Below are positions 12,601 through 24,345 of a stretch of DNA of 64,000 nt, in pieces; position 1 is the first letter of the stretch, and the number at the start of each line of letters is the position of its first letter. The DNA is from Lolium rigidum. Its lineage: Eukaryota; Streptophyta; Magnoliopsida; Poales; Poaceae. The notes beneath the pieces were generated by a model. The model made no database searches. It was not told where the DNA came from and saw nothing but the letters and a program-made list of their open reading frames with translations. Location of the stretch: NCBI RefSeq assembly GCF_022539505.1, contig NW_025901157.1, positions 142,023 to 206,022 on the forward strand. Direction: 5' to 3'. The translations under genes and the position numbers were made by a program.

Positions 12601-14561
12601 GGTCCAGATGGATTTCCAGCTGAGTTTTATCAAAAAATTTGGGATGTAATAAAAAAGGACTTGATGGCTTTGTTTTCTCAGTTTAGTAATGGGGACTTGC
12701 CTCTTTACAAACTAAATTTTGGCGTCATTACTTTATTACCCAAGAAGGAGAATGCTGTTCAAATTCAACAATACTAAAAAAATGGATGGAGTGTTATTTA
12801 AAATCGACTTTGAAAAAGCTTACGATAAGGTGAAATGGCCTTTTTTGCAACAAACTTTGAGGATGAAGGGTTTTGCTCCTGAATGGGGAAGATTAGTGCA
12901 ACAGTTTGTTCAAGGGGGTAGTGTTGGTATAAAGGTGAATGATGATATTGGTCATTATTTTCAGACAAAGAAAGGTCTAAGACAAGGGGACCCTTTATCC
13001 CCAATGCTTTTTAATATTGTAGTGGATATGTTTGCCATCTTAATTGAAAGGGCAAAAGAGGATGGTCAAGTAGGAGGGCTAATTCCGCATTTAGTTGAGG
13101 GAGGTCTCTCTATATTACAATATGCAGATGACACCATACTATTCCTGGAACACGACCTTGATAAAGCGGTTAATATGAAATTAATTTTATGCCTCTTTGA
13201 AGAGTTATCGGGGCTTAAGATTAATTTTCATAAGAGCGAGATTTTTTTTTTTGGAAAGGCAAAGGAGGAAGAGGCTCAGTATAAGCACATCTTTGGATGT
13301 GATGCTGGACAACTCCCCTTTAGATACTTGGGTATCCCAATTCATTACAAAAAACTCAAGAACTCGGATTGGTATCCGGTTGAAACACGGTTTGAGAGTA
13401 AATTAGGATGCTGGAAAGGGAAGTTACTATCCTATGGAGATAGGTTGGTTCTTATTAATTCAGTGTTAACTAGCTTACCGATGTTTATGTTGTCTTTTCT
13501 ACAAATACCTGTTGGGGTAAGGAAACGTCTGGATTTCTATAGATCCAGATTTTTTTGGCAATCAGATGAAAAAAAAATACCGCCTAACAAAATGGAATAT
13601 TGTGTGCCGTCCCAAAGGTCAGGGGGGTTTAGGTATTGAGGTACTTGAAATCAAAAATAGATGTTTACTGAGTAAATGGCTCTTTAAACTTCTTAACGAA
13701 GATGGAGTGTGGCAAGAATTGCTACATATATAACAAATACCTTGGACATAAGTCGTTACCGGAGGTTCAAGCTAAGCCTTTTGATTCTCCTTTTTGGAAA
13801 GGATTGATGGAGGTAAAACACGAGTTTTTTTCAAGGGGCTCTTTCAAAGTGGGTAATGGTATGACCATCCGCTTCTGGGAAGACACCTGGTTGGGAACTA
13901 CTTCATTGGCTCAGCAATATCCTTCACTATATAACATTGTCCATCATAAAAATGTCACTGTGGCACAGGTGCTTGCTCAACCACCCTTGAATATTACTTT
14001 CCGAAGAGTGTTGAATGGTAGTAAATGGACTTTATGGTTACAATTATGTCGGAAACTCATGATGGTTAATTTGAATGACGAGGATGATAGGTTTTTTTGG
14101 AATTTGACATCTAACGGTGTGTTTACTGTCAAGTCCATGTATGAAGATCTTATGTGTGACCATACCCCTTTTTGCGAAAATATCTATGGAAGGTCAAAAT
14201 ACCTCTTAAGATTAAGATTTTCATGTGGTTCATGAGTAATAAGGTTTTGTTAACAAAAGATAACCTAGCTAAACGTCAGTGGAATGGGTGTACAAAATGT
14301 GTATTCTGTGGGGAACAGGAGACCATTCAACACCTTTTTATTGATTGTCCGTTAGCTAAGCTTTTATGGCGTACAGTTAATTTCACTTATGATCTTCCAC
14401 CTCCTACCAATATTACCAATATGTTTGGTAACTGGCTTAAAGGAGTAGATAGAAAATCTAAGGCGTTTATCCGGATTGGGGTTTCTGCCTTATGTTGGTC
14501 TATTTGGAGGGTCAGAAATGATATAATATTTAACAAAAAAGTCTCTTTTCATTTCTTGTAG
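9609..14561 (+). pseudogene. LINE ORF2: endonuclease, reverse transcriptase and zf-RVT, broken
   Basis: ORF2 nicks the target and copies the element RNA into DNA. An AP-endonuclease-like part starts near 9609 with NWNSGG, contains GGDFN (about 10040) and ends with SDHTP (about 10290). The reverse transcriptase follows the solo LTR: NKAPGPDGF at about 12590, QGDPLSP at about 12985 and the catalytic YADD at about 13120. Downstream is a zf-RVT region with CxxC and HLFIDCPLAKLLW (about 14330). Breaks include a frameshift near 9825, another near 10158, one in a T-run near 10385, the LTR at 10853, a gap after 12775 where roughly 60-70 residues of the RT seem missing, and further shifts near 13630 and 14200. 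Confidence 0.85.
10853..12449 (+). mobile_element. Solo LTR (TGATACGTCTCC family) in LINE ORF2
   Basis: This is one LTR of 1597 bp, from TGATACGTCTCCGACG to ACGCCATCA, flanked by the perfect 5-bp target duplication TGCAC (10848-10852 and 12450-12454). It is the same family as the LTRs of the complete elements at 26.4 and 36.7 kb. The internal region and second LTR are absent, as expected after LTR-LTR recombination. It interrupts the reverse-transcriptase frame of the LINE. A GC-rich hairpin (arms 11145-11154 and 11163-11172) is present. Confidence 0.95.
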
Positions 14562-14901
14562 GTTATTCACATGGTCTCCCATTGGATCCAGCTTTGGGCT
14601 CTACTTTCCCCGGAGGGATTGCGGGATACCATGGTTTCTGGATGCACACGTCTCCTGATGGTCGCTCAGGATATCTTGTGCCAGGCTGGTTGGCGGTATA
14701 CTAGAAGACTATGTTGAGTGGTAGTCGTAGTATGTCCCATTTTCGATGGTTGATTCTTGTGTCAATCCTCGAGCATGTGTGATTTGTAAACAAATTTTCT
14801 TGGATTTTTCTTGGATTTTTCTATTAATAAATGGCCGTGTGCATCGTCATGATGCAGAAGCCGGGGTACACCCCCATTTCGAAAAAAAATAAAGTAAACA
14901 G

Positions 14902-15609
14902 TCTCCAAGCCTAAATGATGTCAAGATCCCTATAAGAAACACTGTAAATAGCAAGTGGAATTGCAATACCCAAACTGAGCACTTAGCTAATAACCGTCAA
15001 AAACACTACAAGCTCAAGATGTCTACTAATATTTCAAAGAAAATGCACAGCTCAATTCGCTGTTGTAGATCCATTCACAGATTTCTACTTTCACAGTTTG
15101 TAGTTGAGCAAAACAAATGGTCAAATAACCAGAAATTGGAACAGACAAGTATATCCAATGCAATAAAAGAAGAGAATAGGTACTTTGAGCAACAAAGCCA
15201 GCAAGAACTGCTGGCCATGCGAAGACTAGAATTTGAAAGTGAGTTTACGCTATCTCAATGAAATAGGAAAATCCACGGTAGATATGTTTCTTTTCATGTA
15301 CATGATGTTTGATCATAAATTCAAAATGGAACCCGTGATCATTTCAAATGTCAAAAGAACTGGAAATCTCAACACATTTACATGTCCATGGGCTATGTTG
15401 ACACATGAATTTTCAGATTTTTTTGGGACCTGTATAAAATAAATTGTGATCCAAAAGTTGCATTTACGTGACATTTTCTTTATTTTTGCGTAAGATACAA
15501 CATATGTTTTATTCACGAAACTTTTAAAACATGTTGATATTTTCTGTACAATTAGTCAAACATAATAAAGTGTGACTTAAAAAACTAAATTTAAATGACT
15601 TATTTTCTA
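14902..15609. other. Right flank of LINE, no gene seen
   Basis: AT-rich sequence resumes after the LINE and resembles the flank before it. One plus-strand open frame of 80 codons (15019-15261) has a Gln/Glu-rich end but no homology that I recognise and no supporting context. I treat the stretch as non-coding. Confidence 0.5.
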
Positions 15610-15742
15610 CTCCCTCCGTCTCAAAAGAAAACTGCTCAAGTATTTTTTTTCCAAATGTGGATATATTTATAACTAAAATATATATGTCTATACCTCCATA
15701 TCTAGACAAAGTTGAGCAACATTTTTTTAGAGACGGAGGGAG
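15610..15742. mobile_element. Stowaway MITE
   Basis: A 133-bp element begins CTCCCTCCGTCTCAAAA and ends with the inverted counterpart GAGACGGAGGGAG, flanked by TA on both sides (15608-15609 and 15743-15744). Termini and TA duplication are the signature of Stowaway elements mobilised by Tc1/mariner transposases. Confidence 0.92.
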
Positions 15743-15991
15743 TAGCATAGATAATATTGAGATTATTATTTGAGAAATGTATATTTATTTTCCTTGGCAA
15801 TACTTGTAATTTCTTAGTAACATATGTGTACATAAACTAATGGTCAAATACAGACTTCTATATCTAAAAACGCAATCAATATCAAGAAAAAACTAGAAAT
15901 GCCAAAACTAATGGTCGTGGACTATATAAACGTATATGATATCATCTCTTTACGAAAGGAGCTAGTACTGATGCATCTTGGATGAAAAATA

Positions 15992-16130
15992 GTTCCTCTG
16001 TCTTATCAAAATTTTCTTAATATTTTTAAGATTTAGATGTATCTAAACACTATTTAGCATCTAAATACACCTAAATTTAAACCAAGGTATTGGATTTCAT
16101 GTGCATAACCATCTTGTAAGACGGAGGAAG
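15992..16130. mobile_element. Degenerate Stowaway MITE upstream of the PPR gene
   Basis: A 139-bp stretch has imperfect inverted ends, GTTCCTCTGTCTTATCAAA and its partner ending GTAAGACGGAGGAAG, again between TA dinucleotides. It lies about 160 bp upstream of the PPR start codon and so may contribute sequence to the promoter or 5' UTR. Confidence 0.8.
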
Positions 16131-16289
16131 TACACATTTTGTACCGCGTACAGCCGGAGTACAGCCTCGCCTCTGCTCCAGCACGGCAACGCCCCGCCGC
16201 CGCCGCCGCCGCCGCCGCTCATCCTCCTCCTCCTCCACTAGCCAATCTCCGGACTACGCCTGCGCCGCTCATCATTCTCCACCCCACCA

Positions 16290-18767
16290 ATGTCCCGAAT
16301 CCGCCTCCGCCACTGCGCCAGCACGCCGATGTCGCGCCCCCGCCACCTCCGTCGCAGCTCCTCCTCCACCTCCACCTCCCGGTGCTCAACATCCTGGTCT
16401 CCGGCCGCCTCCTTTGCTGCAGCCACGGAGCGCGTCCGCGCCGGAACGCTCAGCCCGGAGGACGCACACCACCTGTTCGACGAATTGCTGGGGCAGGCCA
16501 CCCCGGTCCCCAAACGCTCCCTGCACGACTTCCTTGTTGCGCTCGCCCGTGCTCCGGCCTACGACGACCGCAGAAGCGGACCCGCTCTCGCAGTCGCTCT
16601 CTTCAACCGCGTGTGCCGAGAAGATGCCGGCCCCCAGGTAGCGGCGCCCACAGTCTGCACCTACAACATCATCATGGACTGCTGCTGCCACGCACGCCGA
16701 CCGGACCTAGGGCTTGCATTGTTCGGCCGTCTCCTCAGGATAGGCCTGAAGACAGACCAGTTCACCGCCAACACATTCCTCAAGTGCCTCTGCTGCGCAA
16801 AACGGACAGATGAAGCTGTCGACGTACTGCTTCATAGGATGTCCGACCTGGGTTGCATCCCCAATGTTATCTCATACAACATAGTTCTGAAGAGGTTATG
16901 TGAAGATAGCAGGAGCCAGCAAGCACTTGACCTGCTCCAGACGATGGCGAAACAAGGAGGTGTCTGTTCCCCCAACGTGGTGGCATACAGCACAGTCATC
17001 CATGGCTTCTTTAGGGAGGGCCAAGTAGGAAAGGCATGCAATCTTTTCCATGAAATGGTGCAGCAAGGGGTTTTGCCTGATGTTGTGGCATACAACTCAG
17101 TTATTGATGCGCTGTGCAAGGCCAGAGCAATGGACAAGGCAGAGCTGATCCTTCGGCAGATGGCCGGCAATGGCGTTCAACCAAATAAAGTGACATACAA
17201 TTGCATGATCCAAGGATATTCCACATCAGGGCGGTGGAAAGAGTCAACTAATATGTTCAGAGAAATGACAAAACAGGGTCTGATACCAGATATTGTTACT
17301 TGCAACTCGTTCATGACCTCCCTTTGCAAGCATGGAAGAAGCAAAGAAGCTGCAGAAATTTTTGATTCCATGACTGCCAAAGGACACAAACCTAATATCT
17401 TCTCATACTCAATTTTGCTTCATGGGTATGCCAGTGAAGGATGCTTCGCTGATATGATCAATCTCTTTAACTCAATGAAAGACAACGATATTGTACCCGA
17501 CTGCCATGTTTTCAGCATATTAATTGGTGCCTATGCTAGATGTGGAATGATGGTTGAAGCGATGCTCATTTTTGCAGAAATGCGGGAACAAGGAGTGACT
17601 CCGAATGTAGTCACCTATTCAACTGTAATAGCAGCACATTTTAGAATGGGTAGGCTGGCCGATGCTGTTGACAAATTCAGTGAGATGATTGCTGTGGGAA
17701 TACAACATAACAATGCTGTTTATCAGTCCCTAATTCAGGGTTGTTGTATACATGGTGATCTGGTTAAAGCTAAAGAGTTGGTTTCTCAAATGATGAACAA
17801 AGGTATCCCTCGTCCTAACATCGTCTTCTTCAATTCAGTAATAAACAGTCTATGCAAAGAAGGGAGGGTTATGGATGCACAAGATATATTTGAACTTGTT
17901 ATACACATTGGCGAGAGGCCGGATATCATTACTTTTAACTCACTGATTGATGGGTATGTCTTAGTCGGCAAGATGGATAAAGCACTCGGAGTACTTGATG
18001 CCATGTTCTCAGCAGGTGTTGAGCCTGATGTTGTTACATATAACACACTTGTGAATGGCTATTTTAAAAATGGAAGGGTCGATGATGCTTTGGCTCTACT
18101 CACAGAAATGTTGTCCAAGAGAGTTAAACCTACAACTGTCACATATGGCACCATACTGGATGGGTTATTTCGTGCTGGGAGAACGGATGATGCAAAGAAA
18201 AGGTTCCATGAGATGATTGAAAGTGGAATAACAGTTAGCGTTTCCATATACAATATAATTCTTGGAGGACTTTGCAGAAATAATTGTGCCAACGAAGCAA
18301 TCACTTTGTTCCGTAAATTAGGTGAAATGAATGTGAAGTTTGATATCGCAACATTCAATATCATGATCGATGCAATGTATAAGGTTCGGAGAAGAGAAGA
18401 TGCTAACAATTTGTTTGCTGCAATATCAACCAGTGGGTTGGTACCTAATGCTTCGACTTATAGCATAGTGATAAAAAATCTTCTAAAAGAAGGATTAGTG
18501 GAAGAAGCTGGCAATATATTTTCATCAATGGAGAAGATTGGTTGTGCTCCGAGCTCCCGTGTTGTTAATGATATTATCAGAATGTTGTTAGAAAAAGGTG
18601 AGATCACTAAGGCTGGAGATTATTTGTCTAAAGTTGATGGGAAGAGCATCTCACTGGAAGCTTCAACTACTTCGTTGATGTTGTCTCTGTTTTCAAGGAA
18701 TGGGAAATATCAGGAGGATGTGAAATTGCTCCCTGCAAAGTATCGATTTTTCAATGGACTTGGTTGA
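16290..18767 (+). CDS. P-class pentatricopeptide repeat protein, restorer-of-fertility-like
   Basis: The protein probably binds one RNA sequence-specifically in mitochondria. It has 825 residues in one exon. Residues 1-40 are rich in Arg and Ser and lack acidic residues, as in mitochondrial presequences. About 19 tandem 35-residue P-type repeats run from roughly residue 121 to 785, with the usual VTYNTLI-like starts and PD or PN junctions. There are no E, DYW or SMR domains. Single-exon structure and repeat style match Rf1/RFL proteins of grasses, whose members restore cytoplasmic male sterility; the actual target is unknown. Reading the specificity residues 5 and 35 gives ND NN NN SD NN ND NN SD SN SN QN ND ND NT GS ND NN SS. 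The chosen Met is the first in frame. No break is seen. A 5' fragment of a paralogue lies at 54.9-55.1 kb. Confidence 0.93.
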   Translation: MSRIRLRHCASTPMSRPRHLRRSSSSTSTSRCSTSWSPAASFAAATERVRAGTLSPEDAHHLFDELLGQATPVPKRSLHDFLVALARAPAYDDRRSGPALAVALFNRVCREDAGPQVAAPTVCTYNIIMDCCCHARRPDLGLALFGRLLRIGLKTDQFTANTFLKCLCCAKRTDEAVDVLLHRMSDLGCIPNVISYNIVLKRLCEDSRSQQALDLLQTMAKQGGVCSPNVVAYSTVIHGFFREGQVGKACNLFHEMVQQGVLPDVVAYNSVIDALCKARAMDKAELILRQMAGNGVQPNKVTYNCMIQGYSTSGRWKESTNMFREMTKQGLIPDIVTCNSFMTSLCKHGRSKEAAEIFDSMTAKGHKPNIFSYSILLHGYASEGCFADMINLFNSMKDNDIVPDCHVFSILIGAYARCGMMVEAMLIFAEMREQGVTPNVVTYSTVIAAHFRMGRLADAVDKFSEMIAVGIQHNNAVYQSLIQGCCIHGDLVKAKELVSQMMNKGIPRPNIVFFNSVINSLCKEGRVMDAQDIFELVIHIGERPDIITFNSLIDGYVLVGKMDKALGVLDAMFSAGVEPDVVTYNTLVNGYFKNGRVDDALALLTEMLSKRVKPTTVTYGTILDGLFRAGRTDDAKKRFHEMIESGITVSVSIYNIILGGLCRNNCANEAITLFRKLGEMNVKFDIATFNIMIDAMYKVRRREDANNLFAAISTSGLVPNASTYSIVIKNLLKEGLVEEAGNIFSSMEKIGCAPSSRVVNDIIRMLLEKGEITKAGDYLSKVDGKSISLEASTTSLMLSLFSRNGKYQEDVKLLPAKYRFFNGLG

Positions 18768-21305
18768 GTGGCTGATACATCGCATATGAGATCAACTCCA
18801 GAGAAAGCTTAATGTATTTTGTGCTCGCTTAAATCCCTTCTGCCATCATAAGAAATCCAAACTGCCTGCTTGTACCGTTGAGTTCGTTTTGCAGTGTGTC
18901 AGAATCACAAGAAAGTGAAATGTGTATGAATCTATTAATCTTTGATGGGTGAGGACAGGTAGAAAAAGTAGTCTAACATGACTGTATGCAACCTTAGGGA
19001 TAATGGTGTCTCATTGCCATTGGGGAAGGTAAGCAGAATGAATATTAATACAATCTTTTATATCAGTAACATGACATTTTGTAATCTCTCTAAACAGTCA
19101 CTTTTCTTCATAGCTCGTATGAGTGTATTTTTACAATGCCATTCTCATTGATCTGCTATATATGCAAGGGTGGGCTTACTTTTAGTTCAGAAATATCTTT
19201 TTTATATGTCAAAGCAATCTGGAAGAATGGATGTTTGATGTTGTTGATACTGTGTTCAATTATCATATGTATGAGCTCACGCCGGAGCCTCTTGCATTTG
19301 TATCAACTGGTGGAGCTTCTCGCGTTGCTGGTGAAAAATGTGTTTCCAGTATGATTTCTTTTTTTCTTTACTTCATGGAACAGTCAAACCATTTTCAGCG
19401 CCATGTACGTAAAGGTATGACCAAGAATTTACCTGTGCGATCTTTTGCTCCAATCTGCAGGGCACCAACACCATCCCGGGTGACATAGGAGAGGATTCAA
19501 AGCATTTGCATGATGAGAATGTCTTGCTCTTGTACACCTGCAGTGTGCATGCCTCTCCGTTTCTATCTGGAACCCCAATTCCAAGTCGGTACTGCTATGC
19601 CAGAGCAAGAATCCAAGTTTTTTCCTTCACCTTCACCATTTTATCTTTGGTCCTCTGCTGCTCAACATTCCACTTCTGATCAAATGGCACTCTCACGCGG
19701 AGGAGAGGTCGCTGACAGCTTCACGTCGATGCGCCACACATGTCTCTGTGATTCAGGAGCGCCACACATGTCTCTCTGATTCAGGCGCCACACATGTCTC
19801 TCTGATTCGCTGACAACTAGTCTTTGTATGCAAGCTTGCACGTTTCAAGTTTGCCATTTTGTGGTTTACTTTTGATGTCTACTTCAACACATCACTGAAT
19901 TTACCAATCATTTAATTATGTCCATGATTATTTTGTAAGCTGCATTGAAACAGTTGTAGTTCCACAATGTTCCTTAGGAATAGTTTCGCCCTTGACATGG
20001 AAATATTAAATATCCATCCATTGAGACAGCTATGAATAGCACCATGTGAATAGTGAGAGAAGTTGTCAGCCAGGCTTTTACTATTGTCACTGTCTTGTTA
20101 CTTTATTGCCGTTATAAACTTGTAGAATTGTTTAACTTGACCATGCTTCTTCTTAATAGGTGTTCTCTGTTTACTATGTGAAGCTTTTGGCCTAAACTTC
20201 TGTTCTGGTGACTTGGAAGTATCCGGACTCCGGAGTGCCCTAAAGATAGTCAATCTTTTTCAGCGGTGAGTTTAATTATTTCCTGGAAACCCCCAAACTT
20301 TATTTTGCAGAACACGTGACTGGTGACTTTACTTTGAGCATTTTTCTTGTGCTGATGGTGCATAACTATTTCAGAACTGTCCCTGCGCATACGGATGGAG
20401 AAGAGCTTACTGCAAGTGGAGCTCACAGTTGAAAAGGAGATCCCCACGTAAAGGTCCTTTTTGCCTTGCAAGATCCAATGAGCAGAGACGTCTATAAGAT
20501 TCGAACATGGCTCACCTCTCTAAATGGAAGAAGTACTGTTCAATGAGGCAAATCCAATGAAGACTATCCATTTGAAATCAAGGTAATCGACAAATAAGTG
20601 TGTTCCTCAAAAGAAATATCTTTTTTGAACCAGCAGTTGTAACTTCCTACTTGTACTGAGAGCAAGACTTCTTGAAAGCCAAGACCTGACAGAGCGACAG
20701 AGACGCTGAACCAGAGCTTGAGGAAGCACGGCGAACATATGGTTCTGGTGGTTCTCCATCAGCACGTTGACATTCCACCAGAGTCTTATACCTTCTTCAA
20801 AACCATTCCTTTCTAATCTTTTGCCGCCCTCGCTTTTTAATTGGCTATCAAATGTCATGATTTAGTTGTGTAGTTTGAATTGATTTCTTCTTTCACATAA
20901 TAATGTACTCCACTAAGGCATGTGATGATTTATCTGTCATGTCATTCTGAAACCATCTGTTCTTCGGATATTTTTAGCCGTATCATTTCATTCATGATAT
21001 AGAAGCTTGAAAATATTCATGTTCTTTCACCAGCCTCCGATGTATTTCTCAGAATAGTCTGTTGCTCTGACGTACTCTGTTCATGCATGAGCTGATTTTT
21101 GAAAGGAAAAAAAAAAGTGATCGTGAGATTGGAATTGACGATTCAGACTTAGGTTTGCATCAGCATCACATGAGAGATTAGCAAGGCCCGTAGCTCTTGT
21201 ATTGCACATGAACATTTTATGGCACTGCAGACATGTTGAGCGAGTCAAAAATAGGTCACCGGTTGTCTCTACTCAAGATTTGATAGTCAAAAAAGGAGCG
21301 GAAAT
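18768..21305 (+). other. Downstream region of the PPR gene, probable 3' UTR and intergenic
   Basis: There is no convincing coding region. Rf1-type genes of grasses often have long, spliced 3' UTRs, and several splice-like sites occur here, but none can be confirmed by sight. The segment 21117-21212 recurs in diverged form at 45207-45298. A three-copy tandem repeat sits at 19731-19809. Confidence 0.45.
19731..19809. repeat. Three-copy tandem repeat, period 26-28 bp
   Basis: Units starting GCGCCACACATGTCTCTCTG occur at 19731, 19759 and 19785, separated by 28 and 26 bp. They lie downstream of the PPR gene in non-coding sequence. Confidence 0.8.
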
Positions 21306-22259
21306 GCACTTTAGCTCGTAGGAGCATCTGCTCCCATTGTGTGAATCTAGGGGTGGACAGAAAAGCTCAAGGCTCGAGGCTCGGCTCGGGCTCGACTCGG
21401 CTCAAAGGTCAGACAAGCCAAGCCTAAACCTTCCAATCAAGGCTCGAGGCTCGACAAGCCCGCTCGATGAAGCTTGCAAGCCGGCTCGAAGGCTCGATGT
21501 AAAAAAAAAGTTCACTATAACCCTTAATAAAAATGTAACATTTTACAATTATAAACAACAATTGATCATGAGTACATGTCATATGTCATGTTCAGTTCAC
21601 CATCTCGGCTTGCTTGCCGAGAGCTTTCACACAGAAACTGTAAAATAGGTCGATATCATTTTTGTTGCTTGCTGAGAGCTTTTTTTTTGCGAAAATTGCT
21701 GAGAGCTTTCTTCATGCGTGCATGTAGCCAGACTAATCACATATTTATTTTCCCTATTGTTCATATATGTTATATAACTATCAGTGCACTGGTACCTGCA
21801 TTTCGTTGCAAGTTGGAATCTAGGAAACAATAGCAAGTTAAGGCATCACATGGCACCCAGCATGTACGCAGTACTATTATATGTCTAGGTGATAGTGTAT
21901 TATTGTATATGTACCCCATGTGAATCCACATTTCGAGATGTCAAAAAATTCTAATTAAATTTGTACATGTACATCTAGATATTTTATGTTGGTACACAAA
22001 TTTTGAAAAAAAGGAAAAAAATTATGTGGCTCCGGTAAAAAAGACAAATTTTGATGCTGTAACACGACTACGTACAACACATTTTTTTGTCTTTTTGTAC
22101 ACACCACACAAAATGTTGTTTTTCCACGAAAACTTATATACGAACATAGAATGTCACGATGTACACCAAAAATTTTATGTCAATTTTTTTAACATTTTTA
22201 AAATTAATTTTTTATTATTTTTATATAATGGAAGCATTTACTCCTATGAGCCAAAATGC
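21306..22259. mobile_element. Foldback or MITE-like element with 30-bp imperfect inverted ends
   Basis: The left end (GCACTTTAGCTCGTAGGAGC onward, 21306-21334) is the imperfect inverse of the right end (22230-22259, ending GAGCCAAAATGC). The 950-bp interior is AT-rich and includes, at about 21346-21500, a block of repeated AGGCTCGAGGCTCGG motifs that starts AGGGGTGGACAG and may be a separate nested repeat. There is no transposase. The superfamily is not clear. Confidence 0.5.
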
Positions 22260-22510
22260 CTCCTCCAAAGAGGAGCTCATAATTTCTGATAAACTGCAGA
22301 TGTTTTCATTTTTCTAAACAAACACAACATGAAGTGCAGACATCCTCGAGCTATGAACTATCATGCCACAACATGAAGTGCAGATACATCCGAGACAAAT
22401 TGATGTGTGCTAGAAGACACAGGTCTTTACAGTACAGGGGACTGGAGTGAGGTATATGGTTGCTATGCGGTCGACTATCGAGGGTAGTGTACCGTGTGGT
22501 TAAGTGATGA

Positions 22511-23060
22511 GAGCAAGAACAATAAAAGAGGCAACAACTAGCTATAAGAGCAAGTTCAATACTGCAGCCAACAGTTAGCTATAGCCAAGTGCCATGTTAT
22601 TTATAATCATTCTAGATCCAACACGTACAATAGTAAGCTATAAAATTATATTATTAGTGTATGGTACATCATTCACTCGCATAAAGTGCCTAAGAGCACG
22701 TCTTTAGAGCGCACGTGCTAGAGCTGGCTCTTGCATTAGAGCCCACTCCTATTCTCTATCCTCCTCTCTCTCCTCCAACTAGGCAACAATGTATTATTTT
22801 AATTCTTATAGCCAGCTGATTAAGACTTATTGTACTTGCTCTAAAATAGTGTCATGTCATCTATATAATCAATATGTACAATACTCAGTGCCGTTTTATT
22901 GGTATATGGCCCACCTCTCACTCTTACAAAGTGACTAGGGGCCTGTGTTGCAGCTGACTCTTGTATGAGAGCTCACTTTTCTCACTTTTTCATATTTCTC
23001 TCCTCCATATATGCAAAAGTGTAACGTAGACGGGCTATAAACCCACTATTGTACTTGCTC
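22511..23060. mobile_element. Tourist-like MITE (outer copy), split by an inner copy
   Basis: The ends GAGCAAGAACAATA and TATTGTACTTGCTC are inverted repeats, flanked by TGA on both sides (22508-22510 and 23061-23063). The family is the same as the inner element. The 3-bp duplication and termini suit the Tourist/Harbinger group. It is non-coding. Confidence 0.7.
22548..22841. mobile_element. Tourist-like MITE (inner copy)
   Basis: A 294-bp element has inverted ends GAGCAAGTTCAATA and TATTGTACTTGCTC and a TAA target duplication (22545-22547 and 22842-22844). It is inserted inside a related copy, so this family has been active at least twice here. Confidence 0.8.
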
Positions 23061-23499
23061 TGAGAGCAGAGATGAGTGGATTGATGGGAACACGCTAGCA
23101 TGCCATGGTTATAGTGATCATGCGAGTGTCAATCATGGCCGGGCCAACATGGAGTTACGCATAGTCTCGGGAGGAAGCGCACAACAGATAGGAGTGATAT
23201 GGGTCTATGGGGAGGGCTTAAAACGGAAGGCGTGGAGTGGTCGGCGACTGCGGCTGACCGAGTGAGCGGCGCCCCTACGTCCACCACCTGCACTACAAAG
23301 TTTTGGATCCTAGTTGCTGTTACAACGTTGTTGGAACGAGAGTGCGGATTCCCTAACGAGGTAAGATACCCCGACACTATCTATACCTCCACCGGAACCT
23401 CGTCGATGAGGTTGCCGAGGCTCCAAGCCTCCAACCACCTCCAACCACCGCCGCCCGTGCCGAGGCTCCAACCACCGTTGCCGCTTTTGACCATGACAA

Positions 23500-24345
23500 C
23501 TAGGAGGGCCCAGATTTAGATCTAGGTGCGGTGTTCTTCTCCGTTAGGACAACCAACTCGCTGTTCTTGGCCACCATTGGCTACCTCGACCCAGCTGGCC
23601 ATGGAGGTCTGAATCTGAATTCCCATATATTTTTTATTTTGGATATTTTTGTTTTGGATTCAGTTGTTGTTGAACTGGACTCTTCTGTGAAGTTTCGATT
23701 TTCTTTATACTAGGCGGCTCTAACCCATCTAGGGTTTCGTCCCTCTCGCCGGCGATGCTGCCGGTCGGCTCCGCCTCCGGTGCCCTTGGGGCTTTGGAGG
23801 TGTGGCGGACCGCGGCCTCTCGCCGGCGCAAAGGTTTCAGTTTTCAGTTCTTCGTTTAGTTTGTTTTCGGTGTCTTTTTTGGGATGGTGAGGCGGCGGCT
23901 ACTTCCTGAAGTCAGAATAAGGTCCTCCCCGTCCTATCCTCGCTCCGGTGGTGCATCTAGCGCCGGCGGAGGACGCGTGGAGTTGTGTGTCCGGCGGATC
24001 CCCCGTGATACGATCGTCTTTCGTGTTCGATTGCGTGGTTTCAGGTCAGTCTCTTCCGATCTACGGTTGTCATCGTTGGCGATGGTTGCTGCTCTGGTGC
24101 GCTGGTCCTTTGGGGCCTTAGCACGACGACTTCCTGTCTGTCTACTACAACAAGCTCTACTACGACAAGTTTTGCCTGGCTCCGGTGATAGAGGGGCGAG
24201 GACGGTGGCGCGCCTTCGGCTCGTGCTAGTGTCTGTAGTCGTCGTTAGCTGGTCCAACGACCTATTTGTAATTTTTATTACCTTTAGGCATCTTTGTACT
24301 ACTATTGATGATTATTAATGGATCGGTGGAATTTTCGCAAAAAAA
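23500..24345 (+). mobile_element. 5'-truncated LINE or retroposon tail
   Basis: GC-rich sequence with CGCCGGCG-type runs leads into TTAATGGATCGGTGGAATTT and a short A-run at 24339-24345. This is the usual 3' terminus of a plant LINE family. Open frames in it look like by-products of GC content. The left boundary is a guess, and no target duplication was identified. Confidence 0.4.

Larger units (their letters stand above)
5318..14901 (+). mobile_element. LINE (non-LTR retrotransposon), full body with later insertions
   Basis: The element is bounded by a direct repeat of 14 bp, AATAAAGCAAACAG at 5318-5331 and AATAAAGTAAACAG at 14888-14901 (13 of 14 match), and ends in an A-rich tail. The sequence before the tail (AATAAATGGCCGTGTGCATC onward) is typical of plant L1-type LINEs. 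It encodes an ORF1 with a zinc knuckle and an ORF2 with endonuclease, reverse transcriptase and zf-RVT regions. Two elements inserted later: a TRIM at 7.2-7.6 kb and a solo LTR at 10.9-12.4 kb. The 5' end is placed by the target duplication only. Frameshifts and an internal deletion show the copy is dead. Confidence 0.9.

Noticed and set aside
16139..16813. Long plus-strand frame overlapping the PPR start, and several minus-strand frames in the same place
   Set aside because: GC-rich shadow frames of the PPR N-terminus; the 825-codon frame explains the region.
23884..24318. 144-codon frame near 24 kb
   Set aside because: Arg/Leu/Val-biased translation of GC-rich sequence leading into a LINE-type 3' end; no domain seen.
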